The notes beneath the pieces are model-generated. The model was not told where the DNA came from, did not search any database, and was given only the letters and a program-made list of their open reading frames with translations. This document shows, piece after piece, positions 50,855-59,886 of a DNA stretch of 64,000 bases (positions are counted from its first letter, which is position 1; every line of letters starts with the position of its first letter). This DNA comes from Planctomycetota bacterium (GTDB taxonomy: Bacteria > Planctomycetota > UBA1135 > GCA-002686595): contig NYYZ01000029.1 in the NCBI GenBank assembly GCA_002686945.1, positions 1-64,000 of the forward strand, given 5' to 3'. Both the position numbers and the translations under genes were made by a program.

Positions 50855-52368
50855 GACATGTCCTCCTGCAAGATCTCTCGAATCAAGGCCCGGTCATCGA
50901 AGTCGTGCGCGCCCTCCGCATCCAGCTGTTTGGTTTCGTGTCCCTTGCCCGCCACCAGCACGGTGTTGCGCGCATCGGAAAGGACTTCCGGCGCCAGGGC
51001 CGCGCGAATCGCGCGCTCCCGATCCAGGTCAATCTCTACGCTGCAGGCGCTGTGATCTATGCCTGCGTAGATGTCCTGAGCGATCGCGTTGGGATCCTCC
51101 GAACGTGAATTGTCATTGGTGACGATCAGATGATCCGCCTGCTGACTCGCCACCCTCCCCATCAGAGGACGCTTGCCCTGGTCGCGCTCACCGCCGCAAC
51201 CAAAGACACAGATCAGGCGTCCGCCTGCCGGCTGGGAAGCACGTAGAGCCTCAAGGGCCTGGCCAAGAGCGTCCGGGGTGTGCGCGTAGTCCACAACCAC
51301 GCGGGCACGTGAGGTAACGCCCCCATGAAAAGGGTCGCCGCCAGCCCCAAGGACTTCCATTCGTCCTGGGGCTGACGTGCAGGAAGCAAGACTGGCCAAC
51401 GCGTGGTCAAGTTTCACTCCCGCGACAAGCGCGCAACCTAGTGCCGCCAGTGCGTTCTCCACATTGAAACGACCAAACAGAGGAAGACGAATTTTCTGTT
51501 CAGAGATCCCCATCCCTTGAACGCAGAAGGTAATTCCCTGTGAGGTCGCTTGCAGCGCGTACGCGCAAAGGTCGGCACGCTGTCGCGTGCTGGTTGTCAG
51601 AATATCGGCACCGCGCTCACGGGCCAAAGCAGAAAAACTCGGCCAAGCATGGTCGTCCAGATTCCCAATGGCCCGTGCCCCAGGCTTGAGCGCGGCGAAC
51701 AGACGGCCCTTGGCCGCCTGATATGCCCCCATGTCCCCGTGGTAGTCCAAGTGTTCGCGAGTCAAGTTGGTGAATACCGCAGCGTCAAAGATCAGACCCG
51801 CGTGACGCTCCTGCACCAGGGCGTGCGAACTGAGCTCCAGTATCAAACAATCACCACCCAAGTCCCGGTGCCTGGCCACAAGGTCGACTAGAACAGGAGC
51901 AGCGGGGGTGGTGTGACTGGCCGGCAGCCAGGTGTCGTTGGCCAGGCGATGCCCGGCGGTGCCCAGGACTCCCGGGCGCATTCCATTCTGCCGCAGGATA
52001 TGGGCCACCAGATGGGCGGTGGTGGTCTTGCCGTTGGTGCCGGTGATGCCGATCACGGTCATGTCCCGTGCAGGGTTGTCGGCCAGCTGGTGACAGGCCT
52101 TTCCAAGGGCCACGGTGGGCTGAGGGTGAATCCACTGGACGGGAGCGTGTTTGACTTCGAGAGAGCAGTCGGTCAGGACCGCCGCAGCCCCGTTGCGACG
52201 GGCGTCTTTGACAAAACGCTCGCGCTCGACCTGGCTGTCCGAGAGGGCTGCGAAGATATGACCTGGGCCAACCTGACGCGAGTCCAGCTGGGCCGCAGTA
52301 ACCTCGGGATCCGTACCACCTGAATGCAACACACCACCGATGGCTTCGACCAGTTGGGAGAGCTTCAT
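50842..52368 (-). CDS. murE: UDP-MurNAc-dipeptide--2,6-diaminopimelate (or other) ligase
   Basis: 508 residues from the ATG at 52368 (ATGA with pbp). The ATP loop is GITGTNGKTTTAHL, the carbamylated Lys is in YQAAKGRLFAAL, and VVVDYAHTPDALG follows. In the amino-acid specificity loop, diaminopimelate enzymes have D-N-P-R-x-E-D-P; here it is TNDNSRSEDP, so Asn, Arg and Glu-Asp-Pro are kept but Pro is replaced by Ser. Meso-diaminopimelate remains the most likely substrate. Confidence 0.94.
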   Translation of the reverse strand: MKLSQLVEAIGGVLHSGGTDPEVTAAQLDSRQVGPGHIFAALSDSQVERERFVKDARRNGAAAVLTDCSLEVKHAPVQWIHPQPTVALGKACHQLADNPARDMTVIGITGTNGKTTTAHLVAHILRQNGMRPGVLGTAGHRLANDTWLPASHTTPAAPVLVDLVARHRDLGGDCLILELSSHALVQERHAGLIFDAAVFTNLTREHLDYHGDMGAYQAAKGRLFAALKPGARAIGNLDDHAWPSFSALARERGADILTTSTRQRADLCAYALQATSQGITFCVQGMGISEQKIRLPLFGRFNVENALAALGCALVAGVKLDHALASLASCTSAPGRMEVLGAGGDPFHGGVTSRARVVVDYAHTPDALGQALEALRASQPAGGRLICVFGCGGERDQGKRPLMGRVASQQADHLIVTNDNSRSEDPNAIAQDIYAGIDHSACSVEIDLDRERAIRAALAPEVLSDARNTVLVAGKGHETKQLDAEGAHDFDDRALIREILQEDMSCRA

Positions 52369-54938
52369 TTCTTCTGCCACCAGGGCTGTTCGAACAGGTC
52401 AAAATCCTCGGGGGTCAAGCCCTCGGGTGCGGGCCGGACCTGATCTCGTTCGCGGTCCAGGGAGCAAGCATGACGCAGGAGGCGCATCGCCGCTGGCCCC
52501 GCCGCATCGGCCCCGTAGCGGGACCCCTTACCGCGCTCGTCCACAACCACCAGCACCAGCACCATTGGACCGTCCTGAGTCAAGCGACCCAAGAGGCACA
52601 TGGATGAGGTGTAGCAGGAGTCGCGATGGGAGCGTTTGCCCCGCAGGGTGCGGAAGCAGGAACTCGAACAGGAGGTGCCTTCTTGGCGATGATGCAATTG
52701 GTGTTCCGCTTCCAGGTGGGAGCAGGGCACGCCCTCTTCCTTTTCGGTGGTGCCGGTCTTGCTCCCGATCCAGGCGAACTCCTCCAGGGCACCGCCGCCC
52801 ACCACGCGCGCGCCGGTACCGCTCATGGCACCCATCCGCATCATGTCCAGAGTCTGCTGGCAGGCCTCGGATGAAAGCACACGCACTTCGGCTTCGGGCT
52901 CAATAGGCCACCGCTCATGTCCTTGGCGCACCTCACGCACCATGCGCAGGGGCCGGTAGCCACCACCCCGGGCGATCGTGGCCAGGGCACCCGCCTGCTG
53001 CCAGAGGGTGACCAGGATCTCGTGACCAAAAGAAACTGAAGCGTGGGTGTAGGTCGGGCTCCAGCTGCCCTTCACCAAAGGTGGCAAGAAACCCGCCGAC
53101 TCGGGACCCAGCCCCGCGCCCGGGACGCGACCCAGGCCCAAGCCCACAAGGGCGCGGCGGAAGACCTGCGGCTCGATGCGACGTCCGATTTGCACCATGA
53201 CTGCGTTGACCGAGTGAGAGAGCGCTTGAGCTGCACTGATGGAATAGTCCTGGGGAGCCCCCCTGGCCTCACGAATCCTCCGTTGAGCACGGCCATCCAG
53301 CAGCATGATGCCATCGGGCGCAAAGGTGCGAAACATCTCATCGTGACGCACCACACCCGCGTCCAGGGCAATGGCCATCACCAAGGGCTTCATGATTGAG
53401 CCGGGTGCAAAACGAAACTTGATGGGAGCGAAACCGCTGACCGGGTAGGAAGACTCAGAGCCCACCGCCAGCACATCGCCACTCTCCACATCAAGGACAA
53501 TGCCCATGACCCTGACTGCTTCCGTGCGCTGAAGGGTCTCGTTCAATTCCAAGTGCAGAGCCTGCTGCAAGCCCACCTGCAGGGTGCTGACAACGGAAGG
53601 AGGAGCCACCGCCTGATTGGCGTCCAGGTAGAAGTCAGGCAGGCCACCCACTCCGCGCCAGGCACGGCTTCGATCCCGGGCCACGCTGCGGCGATTGCGC
53701 AAATAGGTGCGGCCAACCCGCTGAATGCGATCCTGCCAAAGAGGCTGGGCCAACAACTTACCCGCCAGATGCTCCAGTCCGGACCAGGGCCGGGCGTTGT
53801 TGGCCAGGTCGTCGCGCCGCGCTCGCAGCGGATCCAAGCGAGCGCTCCAGAACAGTTCCCAGGGTTCTTGATCTCGGTTGTGCTTGGCCCGTAATCCCGC
53901 GTCTATGAGGCCGAGGGTTCCCCAGTGACCGAGAATAGCAAAGGAATCCGGCGAGGCATTTCCCGCCGGGGGCTCGCCCATGGGAACCGAGGCGTTCCCC
54001 CCCGCACTGGTGGTGTGCCGCCGCTCCAGCAGGGACGTCAGGCTGAGTTGCCAAGAGTAGACACGCTCCTCCGCCATCCACTCTCTGATGGTGGCAGCGC
54101 GAACCGGATTCACCCCATGGATCACGACGCGGTGCTCGGTGGGCATCAACTCAGCCCAAAGGGCGTCGCGCAGCATGAGAGCTTGATCCCCAGAGATTTG
54201 ACGGCGAAGCTTGCTCGCGAGCGCCGGAGGCAGAGCTTCAAGCTCCACCCTGTTGTCCTCATCCAACAGCCCCAGGGATTGACCGATGCCATTCAGAAGA
54301 TGCTTTGTCCAGCGCTCGGGATGGCCCGCGCCCCCCTTTCCCAGGGCTTCCATGCGCTGCGCTTCGGCCAAGAGCAGGGTCGGCGCCCAGACCAAGGTGA
54401 AGTCGTCGCTGGCTTCGATGGGCCACACAGCGATGCCCTGCACCGGGCGCGACAAGAGACCCGCGCCCTGTTGAATCCACTTCTCCAGCAACTCTGCCTC
54501 TTGCGCGTCAAAGCGCAGCATGCGCGGCTCTCTGGGGGCCAGCCAGCCGCCCTGGGCGGCGACCCCCTCGGGCAGAATGCGATCCATGACAGCCGCGGCG
54601 GGGACGAGACCTTGAGGCATCTGGGCAAAGGCCGCAGCATCCAGAAGAGCCGCCAGTCCCTTCGCAATGCGCCAGGGCGTGTGCACCCGCAAGAGAGCTT
54701 GAGGCGAAACCGAGAGGGTGTAGACCTCCACCGACCGGGCCAGAGGCGCTCCATTTCGATCGAGCAGCCAAAAAGCTGGAGTCGGGGCTTCGCTGCGACG
54801 ATTAGTGCTCGGCTGCTTTCCCTGTTCAAACAGGCACAACCGCATGGCCGCGCCGGCAACCAACACAAATGCAAAGGCAAAGAAAACGAAGATAGGCGCC
54901 GGGTGCAAACCAGATACCGATTCAATTCTCTTGCTCAA
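52365..54938 (-). CDS. ftsI: Division transpeptidase (class B PBP, FtsI/PBP3-like), enlarged, with Cys-rich insertion
   Basis: 857 residues, much longer than the usual 580-700. It starts at a TTG (54938) in a TTGA overlap with ftsL. One N-terminal helix (IFVFFAFAFVLVAGAAM) is followed by a ~420-residue pedestal region. The penicillin-binding domain has S514-x-x-K517 (APGSIMKPL), S576-V-N578 (LSHSVNAVM) and K727-T-G (GSKTGTTEK). Right after the KTG, residues ~738-790 form an insertion with Cys739, 757, 761, 775 and 781 and several His, then the final strand resumes at MVLVLVVVDE. Gene position between ftsL and murE supports the FtsI assignment. Confidence 0.9.
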   Translation of the reverse strand: MSKRIESVSGLHPAPIFVFFAFAFVLVAGAAMRLCLFEQGKQPSTNRRSEAPTPAFWLLDRNGAPLARSVEVYTLSVSPQALLRVHTPWRIAKGLAALLDAAAFAQMPQGLVPAAAVMDRILPEGVAAQGGWLAPREPRMLRFDAQEAELLEKWIQQGAGLLSRPVQGIAVWPIEASDDFTLVWAPTLLLAEAQRMEALGKGGAGHPERWTKHLLNGIGQSLGLLDEDNRVELEALPPALASKLRRQISGDQALMLRDALWAELMPTEHRVVIHGVNPVRAATIREWMAEERVYSWQLSLTSLLERRHTTSAGGNASVPMGEPPAGNASPDSFAILGHWGTLGLIDAGLRAKHNRDQEPWELFWSARLDPLRARRDDLANNARPWSGLEHLAGKLLAQPLWQDRIQRVGRTYLRNRRSVARDRSRAWRGVGGLPDFYLDANQAVAPPSVVSTLQVGLQQALHLELNETLQRTEAVRVMGIVLDVESGDVLAVGSESSYPVSGFAPIKFRFAPGSIMKPLVMAIALDAGVVRHDEMFRTFAPDGIMLLDGRAQRRIREARGAPQDYSISAAQALSHSVNAVMVQIGRRIEPQVFRRALVGLGLGRVPGAGLGPESAGFLPPLVKGSWSPTYTHASVSFGHEILVTLWQQAGALATIARGGGYRPLRMVREVRQGHERWPIEPEAEVRVLSSEACQQTLDMMRMGAMSGTGARVVGGGALEEFAWIGSKTGTTEKEEGVPCSHLEAEHQLHHRQEGTSCSSSCFRTLRGKRSHRDSCYTSSMCLLGRLTQDGPMVLVLVVVDERGKGSRYGADAAGPAAMRLLRHACSLDRERDQVRPAPEGLTPEDFDLFEQPWWQKK

Positions 54939-55177
54939 AGCTCTTCCACCTCCCCCTCTTTCATCTCAGTTGCATTCCACTGTTCGCGGACCCCCAATTC
55001 AATACGCGCGTTCTCTTCTTCTAAGTGGGCGCGCTTGAGTTCGAAGGCCTCGCTCTCCTTGGTCAGTCGATCGAGCTCACCGGCGTCCTGATGAACCGTG
55101 GCCTGCAGAACGGCGACACCGAGCCCGGCTGCCAGGACCAGGGTGCAGCAAAAGAGAATCCCCAGGGCGCGCTTCAC
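54935..55177 (-). CDS. ftsL: FtsL-like septal protein
   Basis: 80 residues from a GTG at 55177 (GTGA with rsmH). Short cytoplasmic start, one helix (LGILFCCTLVLAAGLGVAVL), then a coiled coil rich in Glu and Leu (ELDRLTKESEAFELKRAHLE). FtsL is poorly conserved in sequence, so the call rests on size, topology, coiled coil and place between rsmH and ftsI. It would link FtsI/FtsW to other divisome parts. Confidence 0.75.
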   Translation of the reverse strand: MKRALGILFCCTLVLAAGLGVAVLQATVHQDAGELDRLTKESEAFELKRAHLEEENARIELGVREQWNATEMKEGEVEEL

Positions 55178-56169
55178 TCTTGGGACTCTCCGTGCTGGGG
55201 ATTGTCTGCTTGCCGCTCTCGCGCCTGCTGATCTGCGGCAGCCTCCTCTAGGCTTGACTCCGGCTCTGCGCCGATCCTCAGCGCGGCCCGAACGCGGGCG
55301 CTGCGTGCTCGAGGATTGCTACGAATCTCATCCCGGCTGGGCTGCAAGGGCCTCGGAGTGAGCAGTTTCCAAGCACCGCGTTTGGCACCGTCGGCCATGA
55401 ATCGCTTGACCACACCGTCTTCCCCGGAGTGGAAGGTAATCACACACAAGACACCCCCCTCGGCAAGGAAGAGCTCCGCCCCGTCTAGGCCAGCGGTGAG
55501 TTCGTCTCCCTCTTCATTCACCGCCCGGCGCAGGGCCTGGAAGACCCTCGTGGCGGGATGCAGCTTACCCCGGTGCCCCACAACCTGCTCTATCAGCATG
55601 GCCAGGCCCAGGGTGCGCCGGAAGGGCGTGGCCCGCCGAGCCCCGACAATTGCTTTGGCAATAGCGCGTGAGCGGGTTTCGCCTCCTTCGAAGTAGAACA
55701 GATCCGCCAGATCGCTCTCGTCCCAATGATTGATGATGTCCGCAGCAGTGCGCTCGCGGCTCGGGTCCATGCGCATGTCCAGGGGTCCGTCCAGCTGAAA
55801 GGAAAACCCTCGGTCAGGCCGGTCGAGCTGGAAGGAGCTTGCGCCCACATCCATCAGGAGCCCGGCCGGCCTTGCGACACGGAGCTTCCGCAACAAGCGC
55901 GGAAGTCCGGAGACCCTGCAGCACGCAATGCGCGCCCGATCTCCAAAGGGCTTCAGGCGCTCCCGAGCCACATCCAGAATCGCAGGATCCTGGTCCGTGC
56001 CAAGCACGGTGCAGTTCGGCAGTTCCTTCAGCAGTTGCACTGCATGCCCCCCGGCACCCAGTGTTGCATCCACGATCAGGCTCGAGTTTCCAGTGGCATC
56101 AACGCTACCCCCCAGCAGCTCCACCACTTCCCGAGCCATCACCGGGATGTGCACATCGTCGTATCCCAT
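55174..56169 (-). CDS. rsmH: 16S rRNA (cytosine(1402)-N4)-methyltransferase RsmH
   Basis: 331 residues from the ATG at 56169, which has GGAAGG 5 nt upstream and gives the standard N-terminus (VHIPVMAREVVELL). A GTG at 56211 would make a GTGA overlap with mraZ and add 14 residues. SAM motif is VDATLGAGGHAVQLL; also LLMDVGASSFQLDRPDRGFSF and the C-terminal VITFHSGEDGVVKRFM. Also called MraW. Confidence 0.95.
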   Translation of the reverse strand: MGYDDVHIPVMAREVVELLGGSVDATGNSSLIVDATLGAGGHAVQLLKELPNCTVLGTDQDPAILDVARERLKPFGDRARIACCRVSGLPRLLRKLRVARPAGLLMDVGASSFQLDRPDRGFSFQLDGPLDMRMDPSRERTAADIINHWDESDLADLFYFEGGETRSRAIAKAIVGARRATPFRRTLGLAMLIEQVVGHRGKLHPATRVFQALRRAVNEEGDELTAGLDGAELFLAEGGVLCVITFHSGEDGVVKRFMADGAKRGAWKLLTPRPLQPSRDEIRSNPRARSARVRAALRIGAEPESSLEEAAADQQARERQADNPQHGESQE

Positions 56170-56207
56170 GGCAACCTTCCAGGGGTCCGGTTGGGCGGCA
56201 TACACCC

Positions 56208-56735
56208 TCACCCCCTTTGCCCTCCGGGTTTTTCGGTACTGTTTGAATTGAATTCTATAAAGGCCGCTTCATTCTCCGCTTCCAAGGCGTCCCAACGTTC
56301 TGCCGCCCAAATCTCAATTCGCTCCCCCACACCGAGCAGTACCACATCGCGATCGATCCCAGCAATCTCGAGCAGATGCGCGGGCAGCAAGAGCCGACCG
56401 GAGGCGTCCAAGGTGAAGTCATGTCCACTGCGCAACATGGCGCGTTGAAGATTGCGATCTCGACGCGAACCGTAGGTATCCATGTTGACCTTCCAAAGCG
56501 CCTGGCTATGCCCCTGCTTGGTGAACAGGTCAATGCAGCCATCAAATCCTCGCATGAGAACCCCTGCACGGTTGCCCTCCTCATCAAGGGGCAGCCCGGC
56601 ATGAAAACGCTTGGGCAGGAAGACTCGGTTCTTGGGGTCCACCGGGTGGCGCGATTCACCGATGAACACGACAGGGACATCCCTCTCGGATTGCCGGTTC
56701 TCGTTTTCCTGCCACTTTGGTCCACTTGGCGCCAT
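56208..56735 (-). CDS. mraZ: Transcriptional regulator MraZ
   Basis: 175 residues from the ATG at 56735; the frame is open further upstream without conserved sequence. Two SpoVT/AbrB-like repeats each have the D-x-x-x-R core: HPVDPKNRVFLPKRF near residue 30 and TLDASGRLLLPAHLL near residue 110. MraZ controls its own division cluster by binding direct repeats in its promoter. The linker between repeats is longer than in E. coli (152 residues). First gene of the cluster. Confidence 0.93.
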   Translation of the reverse strand: MAPSGPKWQENENRQSERDVPVVFIGESRHPVDPKNRVFLPKRFHAGLPLDEEGNRAGVLMRGFDGCIDLFTKQGHSQALWKVNMDTYGSRRDRNLQRAMLRSGHDFTLDASGRLLLPAHLLEIAGIDRDVVLLGVGERIEIWAAERWDALEAENEAAFIEFNSNSTEKPGGQRG

Positions 56736-57139
56736 ATACCTATTCAACTCCCCCACCACCCCCCAGGCAACCACTCCCCGTAGATTCGGCCAGCTTGTCT
56801 CAGATTCGAGACGCAGGGCCCGGGGGGCCTCCCGGAGAGAGTCCACCAGATATTGGGGGCGACAGGCAGGAAGGGGAGCCACAGCCACAATATCTGGGCA
56901 TTGCACCCCCGGCCTTGGGCTGGGAACTTATTTGCCCAGCCAGACCCTGGTCCCCCACGCGGACCTCTTTGGGTGGGAACGGCCCTTCTCGGAGCCTTCT
57001 GCCAAATTGACCCCTTCAGGGAAGATCCTGGAGGCGAGTATCATCAAGAGGAGCGCCAAGGTGGTGAGGGGCACCTTCAATCAGATCGAAGTCCGCGAAG
57101 TCGCCATCGTATGGTGCCCTGTCAGCCCGATCCTCCGCA
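56736..57139. other. Divergent promoter region between mraZ and the radical SAM gene
   Basis: 404 nt with no supported gene. It must carry the promoter of the whole division cluster (minus) and of the radical SAM gene (plus). Close to the mraZ start the minus strand reads TGGGGGGTGGTGGGGG (about 56749-56764), with TGGGG twice at 10-nt spacing, vaguely like MraZ boxes. I found no convincing -35/-10 pair on either strand. Confidence 0.5.
56918..56941. repeat. 7-bp perfect inverted repeat between divergent genes
   Basis: GGCTGGG (56918-56924) and CCCAGCC (56935-56941) are perfect inverted copies around AACTTATTTG. No T-run follows on either strand, so an operator or RNA hairpin is more likely than a terminator. 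It lies about 180 nt upstream of mraZ and 200 nt upstream of the radical SAM start. Confidence 0.4.
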
Positions 57140-59038
57140 ATGGCGCTCCTCCCCGACAGCAGACAATCCAGCAGTGCTCACCTGGCCCCCCTCGATGCAC
57201 GGCCTCTGACTGTTCTGTTTGATGTATCGAACAAGTGCAATCTGCGCTGCCGGTTTTGCTACTTCAGCTACGACAGCGTTTTTCACCGGCCTGCGGTAAT
57301 GATGTCGCCCGAGACCTTTGAGCGAGTTGCGAGCCAGGTCTTGCCCATGGCGCGTGTGGTCTATCTTTCTGCTGGGAGCGAGTCTCTCATGAACCCCGAC
57401 TTCAAGGATCTCCTGCGGATCTGTGCGTCGTACCAGCCGCCCATGACCAAGCTGCTAACCAACGGAGTGCTGCTGGATCGGGAGACGATTGACGCTCTGA
57501 TCGAGCATGAATTGACAGAGCTGCATGTGTCGGTGGATGCGCCCAATCAGGAGACCTACGAGTATCTGCGCCGGGGCTCTAGCTGGGATCTGCTCAAGAG
57601 CAACCTGGCCCTGCTACAGCAGCGCAAGAAAGACGTGAATTCCCCAGGTCCTCTGCTGCAGTTCAATGTCATTTTGCTGCGCTCGAACTTGGATCAGCTC
57701 AATGACTTTGTGGACCTGGCCCTTGAATGGGGTGCAGAACGCATTGCCTGCCGCCATCTGATGCCCTACCAGGGCCTAGGAATGGATGAGGAGCGCACGG
57801 ACCGCGAACCGGAACAGGCAAACCTCTGCTTCTTGAAGTTCCTGCAATACGCCCAAGCGAAGGGCGTGATGGTAACCAGCTTCCCGGACTTCTATCACGT
57901 GGACAATGAGCCCTGGAACATACCCGTCCAAGCCATTGACCAACTTGCTGAAGACAGTGAGATGGCACAGGCCGAGCTCGACGGTCCGCTCGGCCATTGG
58001 GACACCCCAGCCGACAAGCTCAGCTTGGTGACGGAGAGCGTGGATCTGGAAGGTTGGGCCCTCTCGGCCCTGGGAGCCTGCACGGTGGAGATTTCCTGCT
58101 TGATTCCGGAACAAGAGACTGCAACGAATGGAACAGGAGCTGTCCCCTGCAAGGCCGAGCCTCACTCGACCTTGCTGGGACGCGCGACCTTCCTCAACGC
58201 CGTGCGACCGGATGTCACGAACGTTCATAGGGAGCTTCCAGCCGCCTATCGCTGTGGTTGGCGGTTTCGTCTGCAAGCCCTGGACGTGCCAACCGGCGTG
58301 AGAGCAGATGCCACGATCCTGGTACATGTGATCGGCCCCAATGGCAAGCGACGAGAACTCGGGCAGCGCGTAATCAAGTTCTCTTCGGGTTCCGATGCTC
58401 GGCCACTCCTCTTCTGTACGAAGCCTTTCGAAGATGTCTACATTGACCCGGAAGGAAATGTCTACCCCTACCCCGACTGCCAAACCGTCGAGCCTTTTGG
58501 TTCACTCGCCAAGTCCTCAGACTTCCGCTCTATTTGGTTTGGAGTCCAATTCGAGAATCTGCGACGCCGAGTGCTGGACGCAAGTCCTCCGAACATGTGT
58601 ACGACCTGCGCGGACTTCATCAACCGCAATGTAGATGACGCTCGATTCTTCGCAGCGCGTGATGTAGAACCTGCCCTGAGGCGACCTTTGGGTTTCTTGG
58701 ATCAACCCGGCACAACCATTGATACTGACCTCACGGTCATCAAGTTGCGGGGCTGGGCCTTGGCATATGGTGTCATGAAGAGTATTGATCTTTACCGTGA
58801 AACCGAAACTGGGCGCGTGCACCTGTGTAGCATCACCCCCGGTACAGAGGAGCGAGCGGATGTGGCCGCCGCATATCCGCGACTGGCCAAAGGCCAGCAG
58901 CCCGGTTGGTCACACAGCCTGCAGCTTTCACAGTTCCCGATGAACGAAGCATCCAACCTCGTGGTCATCGCCTCCACCGAAGAAGGCACGCAGCACACCT
59001 TGGGCTCCTGCGCCGTGACTCCGCGCTACAAACCATGA
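57140..59038 (+). CDS. Radical SAM/SPASM protein with two inserted beta-sandwich 'GWAL' domains
   Basis: 632 residues. The radical SAM cluster is Cys33, Cys37, Cys40 (SNKCNLRCRFCYFSY), followed by YLSAGSESLMNPDF and HVSVDAPNQETYEYLRRG. Around 420-500 is a SPASM-like region (CTKPFEDVYIDPEGNVYPYP, then C487-T-T-C490) for auxiliary clusters. Between core and SPASM (about 295-414), and again at the C-terminus (about 525-626), sits the same kind of domain: DLEGWALSALG with RPDVTNVHRELP and GWRFRL, and KLRGWALAYG with RADVAAAYPRL and GWSHSL. Such modules occur in surface-associated proteins. The substrate is unknown; modification of a secreted peptide or glycan is inference, supported only by nearby glycosyltransferases. 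Confidence 0.85.
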   Translation: MALLPDSRQSSSAHLAPLDARPLTVLFDVSNKCNLRCRFCYFSYDSVFHRPAVMMSPETFERVASQVLPMARVVYLSAGSESLMNPDFKDLLRICASYQPPMTKLLTNGVLLDRETIDALIEHELTELHVSVDAPNQETYEYLRRGSSWDLLKSNLALLQQRKKDVNSPGPLLQFNVILLRSNLDQLNDFVDLALEWGAERIACRHLMPYQGLGMDEERTDREPEQANLCFLKFLQYAQAKGVMVTSFPDFYHVDNEPWNIPVQAIDQLAEDSEMAQAELDGPLGHWDTPADKLSLVTESVDLEGWALSALGACTVEISCLIPEQETATNGTGAVPCKAEPHSTLLGRATFLNAVRPDVTNVHRELPAAYRCGWRFRLQALDVPTGVRADATILVHVIGPNGKRRELGQRVIKFSSGSDARPLLFCTKPFEDVYIDPEGNVYPYPDCQTVEPFGSLAKSSDFRSIWFGVQFENLRRRVLDASPPNMCTTCADFINRNVDDARFFAARDVEPALRRPLGFLDQPGTTIDTDLTVIKLRGWALAYGVMKSIDLYRETETGRVHLCSITPGTEERADVAAAYPRLAKGQQPGWSHSLQLSQFPMNEASNLVVIASTEEGTQHTLGSCAVTPRYKP

Positions 59039-59117
59039 GCAAGACCGGACTGCTGCTGGGCCGAGAAGGACCGATCTGAGAAAGGCGCCCGACCCAGGCA
59101 GCCACGGCACGGGACTC

Positions 59118-59837
59118 CTAGGGGGCGTCGTCAGAGACCGGCGCCGGAGTCCCAGAGTCGTCTGGAGACCCCCCATCCTCGTTCACGGGACCCCCATGAT
59201 CCAACAGGCTCTCGGGGTCTAGCTCGCTGCCAGCCCCATCCAGCAGGGCCTGTAGTTCATGACGCAGGCTCTCCATACGCTCGGGGACAAAGTCAAACAC
59301 CTCCACCCGATGTAATTCTTCAAGACGAGGCTTCTTGACCAGGAACGCCTCGCTGCCCTGCTCGCGCACCACGCGCATGACCTTCAAGCGCCGCTTGCGC
59401 AGGAGCAGCAAGCAGACCACATAGCGGATCTCCTGCAAACGGGTTTCCTTGCGTGGGGCGAGGGCATCAAAGAGCTGATCGAGCACCTCAAGGTCCATTC
59501 GCACGGCCTTTTCTGCCACTTCCTGGTGGCGAGAGGACCACCAGAACCGTTCCCTGAACTCGGACCCTGGGGAAGACCCAGCAGCGGGTCTCACAACCGA
59601 GTTGGCTTCGCTCGCCACCATCGCCCCAGGCTCTGCGGAACTCTCGTGGCCAGCGCAAAGCTCGCCCCCAAGGCCGTCCCCAGCCTTGCCCGCCTGCCAA
59701 CAGCCCACGCAAAAGTCCTCACGCAGAAGCCCCTGCTCGGCAACCTCCAGCACCGACTGAATGGTCTCGTGATGGACGAACTCTTTCTCGCAGGCTGCGC
59801 ATCCGCCGCCTCGACGCTCTACTTTCCACTTGGCCAT
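59118..59837 (-). CDS. Hypothetical protein with two Cys pairs (zinc-ribbon-like N-terminus)
   Basis: 239 residues from the ATG at 59837 (MAKWKVERRGGGCAACEKEF). C-A-A-C and, ~30 residues on, C-V-G-C (EDFCVGCWQ) form a four-Cys site likely to bind zinc. A helical, charged region follows (EVLDQLFDALAPRKETRLQE, VVCLLLLRKRRLKVMRVV) and then an acidic Pro/Asp tail. I do not recognise a family. It may be a nucleic-acid- or protein-binding factor. On the minus strand 49 nt after the HEAT lipoprotein gene. Confidence 0.7.
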   Translation of the reverse strand: MAKWKVERRGGGCAACEKEFVHHETIQSVLEVAEQGLLREDFCVGCWQAGKAGDGLGGELCAGHESSAEPGAMVASEANSVVRPAAGSSPGSEFRERFWWSSRHQEVAEKAVRMDLEVLDQLFDALAPRKETRLQEIRYVVCLLLLRKRRLKVMRVVREQGSEAFLVKKPRLEELHRVEVFDFVPERMESLRHELQALLDGAGSELDPESLLDHGGPVNEDGGSPDDSGTPAPVSDDAP

Positions 59838-59886
59838 GGGGCAGGTGAGCATACCGGTCCCCCGGGTCGGGATCGAGGCCTACGCC

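Noticed and set aside
56749-56764. TGGGG repeats near mraZ as MraZ operator boxes
   Set aside because: Only two repeats, in a G-rich run that could arise by chance; not enough to call an operator.
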